Positions 16,807-25,670 of a DNA stretch of 64,000 nt are shown here, one piece after another (within the stretch, counting starts at the first letter, position 1; every line of letters begins with the position of its first letter). The translations under genes and the position numbers were made by a program. Source of the DNA: Amycolatopsis nigrescens CSC17Ta-90. Lineage in GTDB: Bacteria > Actinomycetota > Actinomycetes > Mycobacteriales > Pseudonocardiaceae. The notes beneath the pieces were generated by a model. The model made no database searches and was not told the origin of the DNA. It saw only the letters and a list, made by a program, of their open reading frames with translations. The stretch lies in assembly GCF_000384315.1 (NCBI RefSeq), contig NZ_ARVW01000001.1, positions 5,394,157-5,458,156 on the forward strand, written 5' to 3'.

Positions 16807-17766
16807 CTACGCGCTGCGGCCAGGGTTGAGCTTGCGGGCGAGGCGTTCGGGCCTGGGCCAGCGGACCTGGGTGGCCCAGCCGAGCTTCTCGAACATCCAG
16901 ATGATGCGCGCGGACATGTCGAGCTGGCCGCGGCGGACGCCGTGGCGTGCGCCGGTGGGGTCGGCGTGGTGGGAGTTGTGCCAGGACTCGCCCATGGAGG
17001 CGATGGCCAGTGGCCAGAAGTTCGCGGACTTGTCCCTGGCGGTGAAGGGCCGGTCGCCGATCATGTGGCAGAGCGAGTTGACCGACCAGGTGACGTGGTG
17101 CAGCAGCGCGACGCGGACCAGGCTGGCCCAGAAGAACGCGGTGAGCGCGCCTTGCCAGGACAGGGTCGCGAGTCCGCCGATGAGGGCGGGTGCGAGCAGG
17201 GTGGCCACGGTCAGTCCGGGAAACCAGCGGTTGACCCTGGTGATGTCGGGGTCGGCGAGCAGATCGGGGGCGAAGCGTTTCGCGTTGGTCTGTTCGCGCT
17301 GGAACAGCCAGCCCATGTGGGCGTGCCAGAAGCCCTTGGCCAGTGCGGCCGGGCTGGTGCCGAACCGCCAGGGGGAGTGCGGGTCGCCGTCGCGGTCGGC
17401 GTAGGCGTGGTGACGGCGGTGGTCGGCGACCCAGCCGATCACCGGGCCTTGCATGGCCATGCTGCCGGTGACGGCGAGGGCGATGCGCAGGCCGCGCTTG
17501 GCCTTGAACGCGCCGTGCGTGAAGTGGCGGTGGAACCCGACGGTCACGCCGAGGCCGGTCAGGAAGTAGAAGCCGAGGGCGAGGCCGACGTCGAGCCAGC
17601 CAAGCCCCCAGCCCCAGGCGATGGGCACGGCGGCGGCGAGTGCGAGTAGCGGGACGATGGTGAACAGCTTGACGAGGAAGCTCTCGGTTGAGCTCTTTTC
17701 GCCCGACAGCATGGGTTCCGCGCTCGTGCGAGGTTCCTTGGCCGCTCGCTCCAGGGTGGTGGTCAT
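16807..17766 (-). CDS. acyl-CoA / fatty-acid delta-9-type desaturase
   Basis: A 319-residue membrane di-iron desaturase. The three histidine boxes are HRHFTH (79-84), HRRHH (116-120) and HNSHH (about residue 270). Two paired transmembrane regions lie near 38-75 and 165-215. It inserts a cis double bond in long-chain acyl chains and affects membrane fluidity. The ATG at 17766 has GGAGAG seven bases upstream; longer frames upstream are not supported. It neighbours a cold-shock gene on the same strand, which fits a temperature-adaptation role, although co-transcription is not shown. Confidence 0.94.
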   Translation of the reverse strand: MTTTLERAAKEPRTSAEPMLSGEKSSTESFLVKLFTIVPLLALAAAVPIAWGWGLGWLDVGLALGFYFLTGLGVTVGFHRHFTHGAFKAKRGLRIALAVTGSMAMQGPVIGWVADHRRHHAYADRDGDPHSPWRFGTSPAALAKGFWHAHMGWLFQREQTNAKRFAPDLLADPDITRVNRWFPGLTVATLLAPALIGGLATLSWQGALTAFFWASLVRVALLHHVTWSVNSLCHMIGDRPFTARDKSANFWPLAIASMGESWHNSHHADPTGARHGVRRGQLDMSARIIWMFEKLGWATQVRWPRPERLARKLNPGRSA

Positions 17767-17929
17767 GATCGATCTCTCCGGTAACTGAACTTCGTCGCCG
17801 GGGTCTGGGGCGATCGTTGAGGGAGTAGCCGTCTCACGGCGGGCTAAACCCGTGACTACGGTGGGTGATGTGGCTGGTACGGAAGGGCCGGGCACCGTGC
17901 GGTGTCCCGGCCACTCCCTGGTCAGGCGA

Positions 17930-18130
17930 TCAGACCGCGCGTACGCCGCTGGCCTGCGGCCCCTTGGGGCCCTGGGCCAAGGTGAACTCGACGTACTGGT
18001 TCTCCTCGAGACTGCGGAAGCCCGCGCCCTCGATCTCGGAGTAGTGCACGAACACGTCGGGTCCGTCCTCGCGGGCGATGAAGCCGAAGCCCTTTTCCGC
18101 GTTGAACCACTTCACGGTTCCTTGAGTCAT
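17930..18130 (-). CDS. cold-shock protein (CspA family)
   Basis: A 66-residue OB-fold protein. RNP1 is KGFGFI and RNP2 is VFVHYSEI; the start is [12 protein letters not shown] and length is normal for the family. It binds single-stranded RNA/DNA as a chaperone. The ATG at 18130 has AGGAAA upstream; an in-frame ATG eight codons earlier is unnecessary. A long gene-free stretch lies upstream, consistent with the extended 5' leader usual for csp genes. Confidence 0.96.
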   Translation of the reverse strand: MTQGTVKWFNAEKGFGFIAREDGPDVFVHYSEIEGAGFRSLEENQYVEFTLAQGPKGPQASGVRAV

Positions 18131-18476
18131 AGCTGTTTCCTTACAGGTGTTCATTCGCGGGGCGGCGGTCGCCGCACCCGGGCCGGACTGTCAGACGACT
18201 ACTTCTCCGGCTTGTCCTGCAAGAAAAAGAAGTGGAACGCCCGCAACGTTCTTGGCGAGCGTGCACGAAACACGAACACATAAAACCAACGACCACTCCG
18301 TACAACCACGTCGGTGCCGGATTCGTTCCCGGCAGGCGCCCGGGGTGGGCCGGGTCACCGCGTCCCGGCGAAGGTGTCGAGGTCGTGGCTGAGCCGGTCC
18401 GAGGGGTCGCCGCGGTCCCGCTCGTCTAGCAACTGTTGAGGGTGAAGCCCAGGTTCGTGGTGCGGGAGGAGTGTCG
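18131..18476. other. intergenic region, csp 5' leader
   Basis: About 345 bp between the divergent csp and ArsR genes. Part of it (18215-18300) is notably A-rich for this genome and probably contains the csp promoter and 5' leader. I see no open frame with family similarity and no perfect inverted repeat of note. Confidence 0.5.
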
Positions 18477-18803
18477 GTGAGCAGGCCCCTCTATCAGCTG
18501 AAGGCGGAGTTCTTCAAGACTTTGGGGCACCCGGCGCGGATCCGGGTGCTGGAGCTGTTGTCGCAGCGGGAGCACGCGGTGGCGGAGACGCTGCCCGAGG
18601 TCGGGATCGAGCCGGCGAACCTGTCCCAGCAGTTGGCGGTGCTGCGACGGGCGGGTCTGGTGGTGACCCGTAAAGAGGGCTCGACGGTGCTCTACGCGTT
18701 GACCAGCACGCAGGTGGCCGATTTGCTGGCGGTGGCCCGGCAGATCCTGACCGGGGTGCTCTCCGGTCAGGTGGAGTTGCTGGATGATCTGCGCACCCGG
18801 TGA
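18477..18803 (+). CDS. ArsR-family regulator
   Basis: A 108-residue winged-helix protein: FFKTLGHPARIRVLELL, recognition region VGIEPANLSQQLAVLRRAGLV, wing TRKEGSTVLYAL. This subtype is frequently found with sulphate/anion transport or redox genes. It lacks a cysteine pair for metal sensing. The GTG at 18477 is preferred because GGGAGGA lies six bases upstream; a GTG two codons earlier sits too close to it. No partner gene follows on the same strand. Confidence 0.88.
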   Translation: MSRPLYQLKAEFFKTLGHPARIRVLELLSQREHAVAETLPEVGIEPANLSQQLAVLRRAGLVVTRKEGSTVLYALTSTQVADLLAVARQILTGVLSGQVELLDDLRTR

Positions 18804-19019
18804 CCTCGACCGGGTCGGCCCGGCGTGGGTCGGATTCGGCCGCGCCGGACGGCTAGGGCGCCGTCCCCAATTTTCTCGGTTCGAGTGCGGCGGGAGCAGG
18901 ATGTGCTGAGTTTGTGGCGCAAGATCCGCGTTCGGCTCCTCCTGCCGCCACTGCATCCCGACCGCGTGAGCCAGGTGCTGCGCCGCCTGCTCCACTCTTA
19001 CGCCGAGGCCCGGTGACGC
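18804..19019. other. gene-free stretch
   Basis: No coding region with recognisable similarity is visible on either strand between the ArsR gene and the gene fragment at 19020-19265. This stretch and the one at 19266-19779 look like decayed sequence. Confidence 0.4.
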
Positions 19020-19265
19020 GGCCGCCCGGCGGAAATGCTGCTCGACTTTGCCGACGTACGACGCCTGCACCACTGGGCCGTGTACCTCGCCATCGACCCG
19101 ATTGGTGATAGACGGTTCTGTTCCCGAAGACGTGGACGGTTGGTCGTCTCGTCGAGAGGGCGTGGCATCAGCGGGCACGCCCGCGATGGTCTCGTGATCG
19201 ACCTCCGGCAGGACTCCTCGAGCGCGCAGATGCCCCAAATGGCCCAGCGCTGACCTGATCATCAT
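19020..19265 (-). pseudogene. fragment with GxVxGPVVQ motif (STAND/conflict-type protein remnant?)
   Basis: The minus-strand frame from ATG 19265 reads into TNRVDGEVHGPVVQASYVG at about residues 54-72. This resembles the short 'N.V.G.V.GPVVQA..I.G' linker seen near the N-terminus of many actinobacterial NTPase and effector proteins. After about 81 residues the frame continues only as low-complexity sequence antisense to other frames, with no ATPase domain. I read it as a truncated remnant. It could be chance similarity. Confidence 0.3.
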
Positions 19266-19779
19266 CTTGCGTTGTCAGCGGCCAGTCGGAATTCCCCGCG
19301 GACGGCCACCCACGGACGGCCAGTTCGACTCCCCGCTGGCGGCCATTTGCACGGTCAGTGATCGCAGCAGGTTCGTCGGCCGGCGCGGCAGTGCTGGTCA
19401 TGCCGCGAGGTTGATCGCGCCTCGACCGCCAGCACGGCGCGTTGAACGGCGCGGCGCGGTGGCACGGGATCCGTCAGTTGCCAAGGTCGTTGCGGCTCGG
19501 CGTCGTTGCAAGAACACGTTCTCGATAGCGGGCGCCTGCGCGTCAGTCTCCTCCTGCCGCGAACGCCCTCTTCTGCCGATGACAGGTTGTTCGCCGACGG
19601 GTGATCAGGTGGGGCAGCGGTAGCGGTCATAGGCCTCATCGGTTGGTGACGCCGCCGCGTCGGCCGGCAGTCGGGTCTGTCCCGGATTGAACTTCCGCGG
19701 TGACGTTGCCGTCGTCGTTGGCGGAGGTCCACCCATGAGTTCTGTGCGGCACCTGGTGGGCTCGCCGGGCGCGTCGTGG
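19266..19779. other. gene-free stretch
   Basis: About 510 bp with only short, Arg-rich frames on both strands that look like shadows of nothing recognisable. No ribosome sites, domains or repeats stand out. Likely decayed sequence upstream of the convergent end of the SDR gene. Confidence 0.4.
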
Positions 19780-20628
19780 TCAGTCCGAAGCGATCTGGTG
19801 GCCGTCGGGGAAGTCGGTGGAGCGGGACAGTTCCTCCCACTCGTGCAGGTCCTTGTCGACCGCCGCGCGGCCGGCCGTGGCCAGTCGCAGCGCGTCTGAG
19901 CCCAGGACCAGATGCACGGGCGGTTTCTCGGCTTCCAGGACCTTCAGGACGGCCTCGGCCGCTTTGGTCGGGTTGCCCAGTTGGTTGCCGCTGGCCGCTT
20001 GTCGGGCCGCGCGGATGGGTTCGAACAGCGTGTCGTAGTCCTGGATGGATCGTTGCGTGCGGACCATCGATCGGCCCGCCCAGTCGGTGCGGAACGAGCC
20101 GGGTTCGATGATCGTCACGTGCACGCCGAAGTCCGCGACCTCCTTGGCGACGGTCTCCAGGATGCCTTCCACGGCGTACTTGCTGCCGCAGTAGTAGGCC
20201 AGCCCGGGCACGGTCATCAGCCCGCCCATGGAGCTGACCGCGAACACGTGCCCCGCACGACGCTTGCGCATGAACGGCAGTACCGCCTGGACCGTGGCGG
20301 CCACACCGAACACGTTGACGGCGAACTGCGCCCGCAGCTCGGACAGCGGTGATTCCTCGAACACTCCTTCGTGTCCATAGCCGGCGTTCGCGATAAGCAC
20401 GTCGATCGGTCCGATCTGGGCCTCGATCTCACCCACGACGGAGAACACCGCGTCGTCGTCGGTGACATCCAGCTGACGAGCGTGCGCACGTCCCGGCGCG
20501 AGCGCTTCGAACGCCGCGACGTCCTCCGCCCGGCGGGCCGTGCCAACGACGGTGTGCCCGGCGTTGAGCGCCCCTTGGGCGAACGCCCGGCCGAGACCGC
20601 TGCTGACACCGGTGATCAGGAAAAGCAT
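19780..20628 (-). CDS. short-chain dehydrogenase/reductase
   Basis: A 282-residue classical SDR. The cofactor motif TGVSSGLGRAF is at residues 6-16, NAG at about 80-82, the catalytic Ser in AVSSMGG, and the YxxxK motif in YYCGSKYA. An Arg pair after the second strand (ARRAED) suggests NADP(H) preference. The ATG at 20628 is preceded by GGAGGG that lies within the end of the TetR gene, two bases upstream. TetR and SDR are therefore one operon and the reductase is probably under TetR control. Confidence 0.93.
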   Translation of the reverse strand: MLFLITGVSSGLGRAFAQGALNAGHTVVGTARRAEDVAAFEALAPGRAHARQLDVTDDDAVFSVVGEIEAQIGPIDVLIANAGYGHEGVFEESPLSELRAQFAVNVFGVAATVQAVLPFMRKRRAGHVFAVSSMGGLMTVPGLAYYCGSKYAVEGILETVAKEVADFGVHVTIIEPGSFRTDWAGRSMVRTQRSIQDYDTLFEPIRAARQAASGNQLGNPTKAAEAVLKVLEAEKPPVHLVLGSDALRLATAGRAAVDKDLHEWEELSRSTDFPDGHQIASD

Positions 20629-20630
20629 GA

Positions 20631-21224
20631 CTACCCTCCAGGTAGGACACGGCACCAGATCTCGACCATCGTCTCGGTCATGCGATCCAGGCCGCCGGGT
20701 TGTGTTGACGCGTAGTAGAAGTTGCGTTCGGTCATCCAGCACAGGGCGTGGGCGAGCGCCGCCGCGCCGGTCGGGCCGTCCTCGTCGGGCAGGCCGGCCG
20801 CGACGAGGACACGAGTCATGGCCTCGGTGTTGTTGGCGATCGTGTCGCGCCACAGCCGGGCGATCTCGGGCACTTCGGGGCCGAACTCGACCGCCGCCCG
20901 CATCACGAGTCCGTGCTCACGCCAGGTGCGGGCCGTGTTCTCCACAGCCCTTCGCACAGTGTCGTGCGCGGGCAAGCCGGGGTCGGCGGACTGAACGTCC
21001 AGGTGCAACCGGGCGACGGTGCGTGCGACCAGTGCGGCGAGAACCTGCTGTTTCGACCCGAAGTAGAAGTACAGCGAGCCGCGGGAGATGCCCGCACCCT
21101 TGGCGATCGACTCGACGGTCATCGGCTCGGTGTGTTCCCGTTCGAGCAACACCTCGGCGGCGTCCAGGATCGCCTGTTCCCGTAGGTCGCCCTTGCTCGG
21201 GGTGTCCCGCCGTTTCGCTGCCAC
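20631..21224 (-). CDS. TetR-family regulator
   Basis: A 197-residue TetR protein. The DNA-binding part is QAILDAAEVLLEREHTEPMTVESIAKGAGISRGSLYFYFGSKQQVL at about residues 15-60, and the C-terminal domain resembles EthR-like regulators (ALCWMTERNFY). The GTG at 21224 is the natural start for the AAKRRDTPSKG beginning. Longer upstream frames cross the operator-like region. It is co-transcribed with the SDR gene and presumably represses both. Confidence 0.9.
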   Translation of the reverse strand: MAAKRRDTPSKGDLREQAILDAAEVLLEREHTEPMTVESIAKGAGISRGSLYFYFGSKQQVLAALVARTVARLHLDVQSADPGLPAHDTVRRAVENTARTWREHGLVMRAAVEFGPEVPEIARLWRDTIANNTEAMTRVLVAAGLPDEDGPTGAAALAHALCWMTERNFYYASTQPGGLDRMTETMVEIWCRVLPGG

Positions 21225-21541
21225 GACATCACTATTACACAGTGCAGAGGAAAATCGGCACAGTGTCGAAAATATTCTGCGTGACGTAGACCGCACTGCT
21301 TGCGTCCGGCTCGAAGCCTCAGCTCGGGGAGTGACTACGGCCGGCAACAGATCTCGGCGGGGTGACGATGGCTCGGGAGCACTCGGGGGGAGTCTCACGC
21401 CGAGGACACGCCCGTGGCTGGGTTCTGCGGCCGGCCATCGCAACACCTCGGCTAGTGCTTCGGATGGTGTTCGCGACCGATGCCACGCGAGACTCCAGTA
21501 GTGAAACAGGATTTCGAGAGGCTTCCTTCGTGTGCGCGTGG
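21225..21541. promoter_or_regulatory. upstream region of TetR-SDR operon with partial dyad
   Basis: This 317 bp region contains no gene. At 21230-21244 the sequence CACTATTACACAGTG is a 15-base partial palindrome directly before the TetR start. A second CACAGTG occurs at 21258-21264. These could be the repressor's binding half-sites. The region is AT-richer than its surroundings. Confidence 0.4.
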
Positions 21542-22738
21542 CTAGTTCAGCCCGGTGATGAACTCGCTGAACAGGCGGTTCGCCGAGCCGGATTCGAACA
21601 GGCGCGTAAGGTCTGCTCGGGCGATCTGGTGCCGGAACTCACCTTGATACGAAGCGTCCCCGGCGTTGTGCACCAGTTCGGTCCACCACGTCGCGAATGC
21701 CTGGTAGTTCCACACGTGACGAAGACACGTCGACGAGTAACTGTCGAGCAGGCTCGAATCCTGATCGTTGGTGTGTCGGACTACGGCGTTCGCGAACGCC
21801 TCGGCGTCGTGCAGGGCCAGGTTCATTCCTTTCGCGCTCATCGGAGGAACGATGTGAGCGGCATCCCCGAGCAGATACAGCCGGCCGTAGCTCATCGGGC
21901 TATACACCACACTCCGCAGCGGCACCAGCTGTGTACTGGCGATCCGACCCCTCGAGGCCATGGGTTCACCGAAGCGAGTCTCGAGCTCATCCCAGATGCG
22001 CTCGTCTGTCCACTCTGATGTCGAGCTGTCGAGAGGGCACTGCAGATAGAACCGGCTTGCCTGCGGACCACGAGCGAACTGCCCCGCGAACCCATGAGGG
22101 TGGAGCGCCATCATGGACTGGTGATTGGCGGGAACCTCCGCCAAGATGGTCAGCCACGCGTATCCGTACTCGTGCGAGTAACGCGTGAGAGACTCGCTGG
22201 GGATGGCTGTCCTGCTGACGCCGCGGTCACCGTCACAGCCGGCGACGAACTCGCAACTGATCACCCTCGTCGAGCCGGCACTGTCTCGATAACGAACGAG
22301 TGGTTCGTCACCGTCGATGTTCTCCACCGAGACCTCGGCATCGAAGCGAAGGTCTCCGCCATCGCTGACGAAGACGTCGATGAGGTTGCGGACAAGGACC
22401 TGCTGAGGGCAGAAACGTCCGTCGCCGTGATCGTCCTGTCCGAACTCGAGGGGGCGCGTCTCGCCGTCGATCCGGAAGTTCATCGCCGACTCGAAGGGGG
22501 CACCTCCGATCACCCGGTCTTCGAGTCCCCACTCACGGAACATGCGTGCCGCCCGGGTGTCGATGACCCCGGCTCGCTGTCGCTGCTCGACGTATTCACG
22601 GCTGCGTTTCTCCACGATGACGCAGTCAATTCCGCGCCGCAGCAGGAAATTGCCGAGCGTGAGCCCGGCGACTCCCGCTCCCACGATCACCACGGTGGTG
22701 TTCTTGTCCACTTCGGACGTTGATCGGTTTGTTGGCAT
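21542..22738 (-). CDS. pobA: 4-hydroxybenzoate 3-monooxygenase-like flavoprotein
   Basis: A 398-residue class A flavin monooxygenase. The FAD fingerprint is VVIVGAGVAGLTLGNFL at residues 14-30. The p-hydroxybenzoate hydroxylase style block is VEQRQRAGVIDTRAARMF, and the second FAD motif is GDAAHIVPPMSAKGMNLALHDA. Length and motif order fit PobA, which makes protocatechuate. Active-site differences could indicate a related aromatic substrate. The start is uncertain: ATG 22738 follows GGGGGT closely, and ATG 22759 is an alternative. An AraC gene sits upstream on the same strand, as in pobR-pobA pairs. No ring-cleavage genes are nearby. Confidence 0.82.
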   Translation of the reverse strand: MPTNRSTSEVDKNTTVVIVGAGVAGLTLGNFLLRRGIDCVIVEKRSREYVEQRQRAGVIDTRAARMFREWGLEDRVIGGAPFESAMNFRIDGETRPLEFGQDDHGDGRFCPQQVLVRNLIDVFVSDGGDLRFDAEVSVENIDGDEPLVRYRDSAGSTRVISCEFVAGCDGDRGVSRTAIPSESLTRYSHEYGYAWLTILAEVPANHQSMMALHPHGFAGQFARGPQASRFYLQCPLDSSTSEWTDERIWDELETRFGEPMASRGRIASTQLVPLRSVVYSPMSYGRLYLLGDAAHIVPPMSAKGMNLALHDAEAFANAVVRHTNDQDSSLLDSYSSTCLRHVWNYQAFATWWTELVHNAGDASYQGEFRHQIARADLTRLFESGSANRLFSEFITGLN

Positions 22739-22821
22739 ACCCCCATGGTCACCCGACATCAGGGCTGCCTGGTACCAGCATGTCGACACGATCTGCCGGA
22801 AACCCGCCAAGCCTGTGGTGG

Positions 22822-23595
22822 TCACCGGTCCCTGTGGCGCAGCTCCACCTGATATCGCCCCGGTGTCTGGCCGACGATGGCGGTGAACGCTTCGATGAAG
22901 CTGGTCGGGTTGGCCCACCCCAGCCGGGCAGCCGTATCGATGACCGCGTCCCCCTCGGCCAGCCTGATGAGCGCATGCTGGACACGCAGCAGGCTCCGCC
23001 ACTGATGGAAGCTCATCCCCAGCTCGGTCGGGAACAAGCGGCTCAACGTCCGTTCGCTGGCCCCGACCACCCGCCCCAACTCCGCCAACGTCAACGATGC
23101 CGCGGGATCGGCATGCAGCAGGTCCGTGACCGCACGAAGACGATCATCAGTCGGCTCCGGAAGATACAGCGCCTCATCCTGCCCATCCACCAGCTCGTCG
23201 ACGACCACCTCGCGAAGCCGGTCCCGCGCCTGCGGCCGAAGCTCACGACCACTGGTGAGCACCAGCAACGCCTCCCGCAGCAGCGGGGACACCGCGAACA
23301 CCATCGGCCGATCCGGCAACGACGCGCACAGCGCCCCGGCAACCTCCACCACCCGGACCTCCGTCTGCCCGTACGCGCGGTGGTAATGCTCGAAACCCGG
23401 CGGCGTCCACACGACACGGTTGGCCGGGGCAACCCACGTGCCCCGCTCCGTCGTGGTGGCAAGGACGCCCGCCGAGGGATACAACAACTGCCCCTCGGTA
23501 TGACGGTGCGGCGCAACGCCATCCCCGTGCGCGAGCAGCCCCCGCTTCTCCACGATCTGCGTGACCAGAGCGGGCCTCTGGCGAATATCAGGCAC
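22822..23595 (-). CDS. AraC-family regulator with cupin sensor
   Basis: A 257-residue AraC/XylS-type activator. The N-terminal cupin includes HRHTEGQLLYPSAGV at about residues 30-44. Two helix-turn-helix units are at the C-terminus: LTLAELGRVVGASERTLSRLF and AVIDTAARLGWANPTSFIEAF, ending GQTPGRYQ. It lies 83 bp upstream of the pobA-like gene in the same direction, so it may activate that gene in response to an aromatic ligand. This is inferred from position. Confidence 0.92.
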   Translation of the reverse strand: MPDIRQRPALVTQIVEKRGLLAHGDGVAPHRHTEGQLLYPSAGVLATTTERGTWVAPANRVVWTPPGFEHYHRAYGQTEVRVVEVAGALCASLPDRPMVFAVSPLLREALLVLTSGRELRPQARDRLREVVVDELVDGQDEALYLPEPTDDRLRAVTDLLHADPAASLTLAELGRVVGASERTLSRLFPTELGMSFHQWRSLLRVQHALIRLAEGDAVIDTAARLGWANPTSFIEAFTAIVGQTPGRYQVELRHRDR

Positions 23596-23935
23596 GACAC
23601 CGAGCCTACCGACCGGAGCCGGCCGAGCTCGCCCGCGGCGACCACCGGCACCGACGCCCGATCTCGCCCGGCCACCGGCGGCCGGGTCACCGCCGGAGGT
23701 ATGCGTCCTCAGGCACGTGGCACCTGCCGATGATGTTGAACTCGTCGCCCGTTCGACAGCGCGGTCTTACGCCGCGGCTACTATCTCCGGCCGTGGCGAC
23801 CTCCCAGGACTCTGCCGCAATCCGGGCACGTTCACGTTGCCAGGAACACCTTCGACAATCCCAGGTCATCCAGGCCTTCACTCGTGACGCGACTGTACGA
23901 CCAGTTCGGGTTCGACACGGTCGACAACAGCCCGC
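23596..23935. other. intergenic region
   Basis: About 340 bp without a supported gene. A 64-codon minus-strand frame (23687-23881) has no ribosome site or family match. The region lies downstream of the truncated DUF6640-like gene and may include its lost 3' part, although I cannot find the missing helices in any frame. Confidence 0.4.
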
Positions 23936-24193
23936 TCAGCGAGTCGTGGCGCAGCGCTCCAGCGACGCACGCGAACGGCCTGGTTTCCACAAGTGGTACA
24001 GGGTTGCCAGGGATAGTGCGGTGCCCATGCTCATGGTTTGGGCGTTGTGGAACTTGGCGTGGGGTGGCCACGTCGGATTGTAAATATGTGTCTCGTTCCA
24101 GTCGGCGGCGTACGAGCCGACCATGGTCCCCACCGCGGACAATGAGATGAGCACCTTGCCGAACGGGAACTTCTTGAGGCTGATATTTGCCAT
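23936..24193 (-). CDS. DUF6640-like membrane protein, probably truncated
   Basis: An 85-residue protein starting MANISLKKF, with one hydrophobic segment (VLISLSAVGTMVGSYAADW) and the block NPTWPPHAKFHNAQTMSMG. This block is characteristic of small multi-helix membrane proteins annotated as DUF6640. These normally run to about 140-150 residues with further helices; here the sequence ends LYHLWKPGRSRASLERC and stops, so the C-terminal half appears lost. GGAG lies six bases before ATG 24193. It is the last gene after the reductase and small barrel protein. Function unknown. Confidence 0.65.
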   Translation of the reverse strand: MANISLKKFPFGKVLISLSAVGTMVGSYAADWNETHIYNPTWPPHAKFHNAQTMSMGTALSLATLYHLWKPGRSRASLERCATTR

Positions 24194-24304
24194 ATTATTC
24201 TCCATCAGGTGAAAGGAGGCGAATTCTCGGCAGCCACGCACAGCTAGTCACGGGCCGATGCCTGGTCGATCTGCACGGAAGTACCCTTCTGGCAGACTCC
24301 CGGC

Positions 24305-24625
24305 TCACGACCGCGCTCGGTGGGCGGCCTCTGCTGCGTCCGGGGGCGTGGTCGGGTAGACATCGACGTGGAAGAACCGGGCGAAAGGCAGAGTTGCCAG
24401 CGTCTCCGCCACTTGTTTCTCATCGGTGGCAATGACCTCGATGAACGTCGCCCGCCGGGCGGGGGAAACGTAGTGGGCGCCGATCCGCCCGTCCGAGCGC
24501 AGCACCTTTAGCTGCTTCTGCTCGTCATCTCTCAGCGCGGCGAATTCCGTGAAGTTCGTGTCGTCGCGGAGGGTTCCGAGCACCATGAACGTCTGCGCTG
24601 TGGCGTGATTCGGGGTCGTTGGCAT
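24305..24625 (-). CDS. small muconolactone-isomerase-like barrel protein
   Basis: A 106-residue protein with the alternating pattern of a dimeric ferredoxin-like barrel: TFMVLGTLRDDTNFTEFAALRDDE, then IGAHYVSPARRATFIEVIATDEKQVAETLATLPFARFF. The order is similar to muconolactone delta-isomerase and YciI-like proteins, but no catalytic residue is obvious. GGAAAG precedes ATG 24625. It lies between the TetR-regulated reductase and the DUF6640-like gene and is probably part of that operon. Confidence 0.7.
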   Translation of the reverse strand: MPTTPNHATAQTFMVLGTLRDDTNFTEFAALRDDEQKQLKVLRSDGRIGAHYVSPARRATFIEVIATDEKQVAETLATLPFARFFHVDVYPTTPPDAAEAAHRARS

Positions 24626-24711
24626 AATCTTTCCTTTCGATGGTGGTTCACCTGAAAATGTGAACTCAGGGCCGGAAGGCCACACTTATCGGGATTCGAA
24701 CGACGAAATGG

Positions 24712-25653
24712 TCACTCGGTCGTGATGACCAGCTTGCCGCCCTTGGGTATGCCGTCGCGTTCGAGCTCCGTGAGCGCCGCGATCGCCTTGCCGAGCGGTG
24801 CAGTGCTTCCAACCGGCACCCGCAGCATCCCCTCCCCGGCGGCCTGTGCGACCGCTTCGAGGTCCGTCGTGACGGCTTTCCCGATCATCACCTGGAAGGG
24901 GCCCGGCAGGGCGCTTCTCACGAACTTCGCCGGCGTGGGGGTGATGTCGATGATGCGGCCACCGGGCTTCAGCAACGTCCGCGCGGCTTTGATCGGCAGC
25001 GTGCCGGGGGTGTCGAAAACGACGTCGAATCGCCCTGCGAGTGTCGTCGCGTCGAAGTCGAAGTCGACGATCGGAGCGACACCGAGGTCGCGTGCTTCGC
25101 GCATGGCGGTACCACGGCAGCTGCCTCCCACGGAGGCGCCGTGCGCCAGAGCGATCTGTGCGGCAGATCGACCGACTCCGCCGAGGCAGCCGTGGATGAA
25201 GATGGCTTGGCCGGCATGCAGCTTGCTCGTGTTGACCATGGCTTGGAAGGCGGTGATCCCGACAGTGGGGAGCGCCGCGGCCTCCTCCCAGGAGAGGTTC
25301 GCCGGCTTTTTCACGACCGCCTTCTCTTCGGCGACGACCATCTCGGCGAACGCTCCTGCCGCCGAGATGCTTGCCCCGCCGAGCACTTCGTCGCCGTCGC
25401 CGAGTCGGGTGACGCCGTCGCCGACCGCCGCCACGACGCCCGCGAAGTCGTGCCCCAGACCGCGCGGGAACTTCCGGCCGGTCATGATCTTCATCGCGCC
25501 GGTGCGGATCTTCCAGTCCATCGGGTTCGCGGCCGCCGCCTTCACACGGACCAGAACCTCGCCGGAGCCGGGCCGCGTCGGCTCGAAATCCTCGAACCGC
25601 AGTACCTCGGGGCCGCCGTACTGGTGGTACTGGATGCGCTTCATCGTCGTCAT
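24712..25653 (-). CDS. zinc-free MDR quinone oxidoreductase-like enzyme
   Basis: A 313-residue medium-chain reductase of the quinone oxidoreductase / zinc-independent type. Motifs are YGGPEVL, AANPMDWKIRTG, GHDFAGVVAAVG and the nucleotide-binding IHGCLGGVGRSAAQIA. The zinc ligands of alcohol dehydrogenases are missing. It probably uses NADPH to reduce quinones or reactive enones. GGAGGG lies six bases before ATG 25653. Its promoter region contains a perfect 23-bp palindrome beside the divergent TetR gene, so induction by loss of TetR binding is very likely. Confidence 0.92.
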   Translation of the reverse strand: MTTMKRIQYHQYGGPEVLRFEDFEPTRPGSGEVLVRVKAAAANPMDWKIRTGAMKIMTGRKFPRGLGHDFAGVVAAVGDGVTRLGDGDEVLGGASISAAGAFAEMVVAEEKAVVKKPANLSWEEAAALPTVGITAFQAMVNTSKLHAGQAIFIHGCLGGVGRSAAQIALAHGASVGGSCRGTAMREARDLGVAPIVDFDFDATTLAGRFDVVFDTPGTLPIKAARTLLKPGGRIIDITPTPAKFVRSALPGPFQVMIGKAVTTDLEAVAQAAGEGMLRVPVGSTAPLGKAIAALTELERDGIPKGGKLVITTE

Positions 25654-25670
25654 GGTGAACCCTCCGGCCA

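Noticed and set aside
18426..19019. Continuation of the 279-codon minus-strand frame beyond the GPVVQ fragment
   Set aside because: The sequence becomes Gln/His/Arg-rich and is antisense to the ArsR gene, so it is not coding.
23687..23881. 64-codon minus-strand frame
   Set aside because: No ribosome site or recognisable domain; codon composition not typical of coding sequence here.
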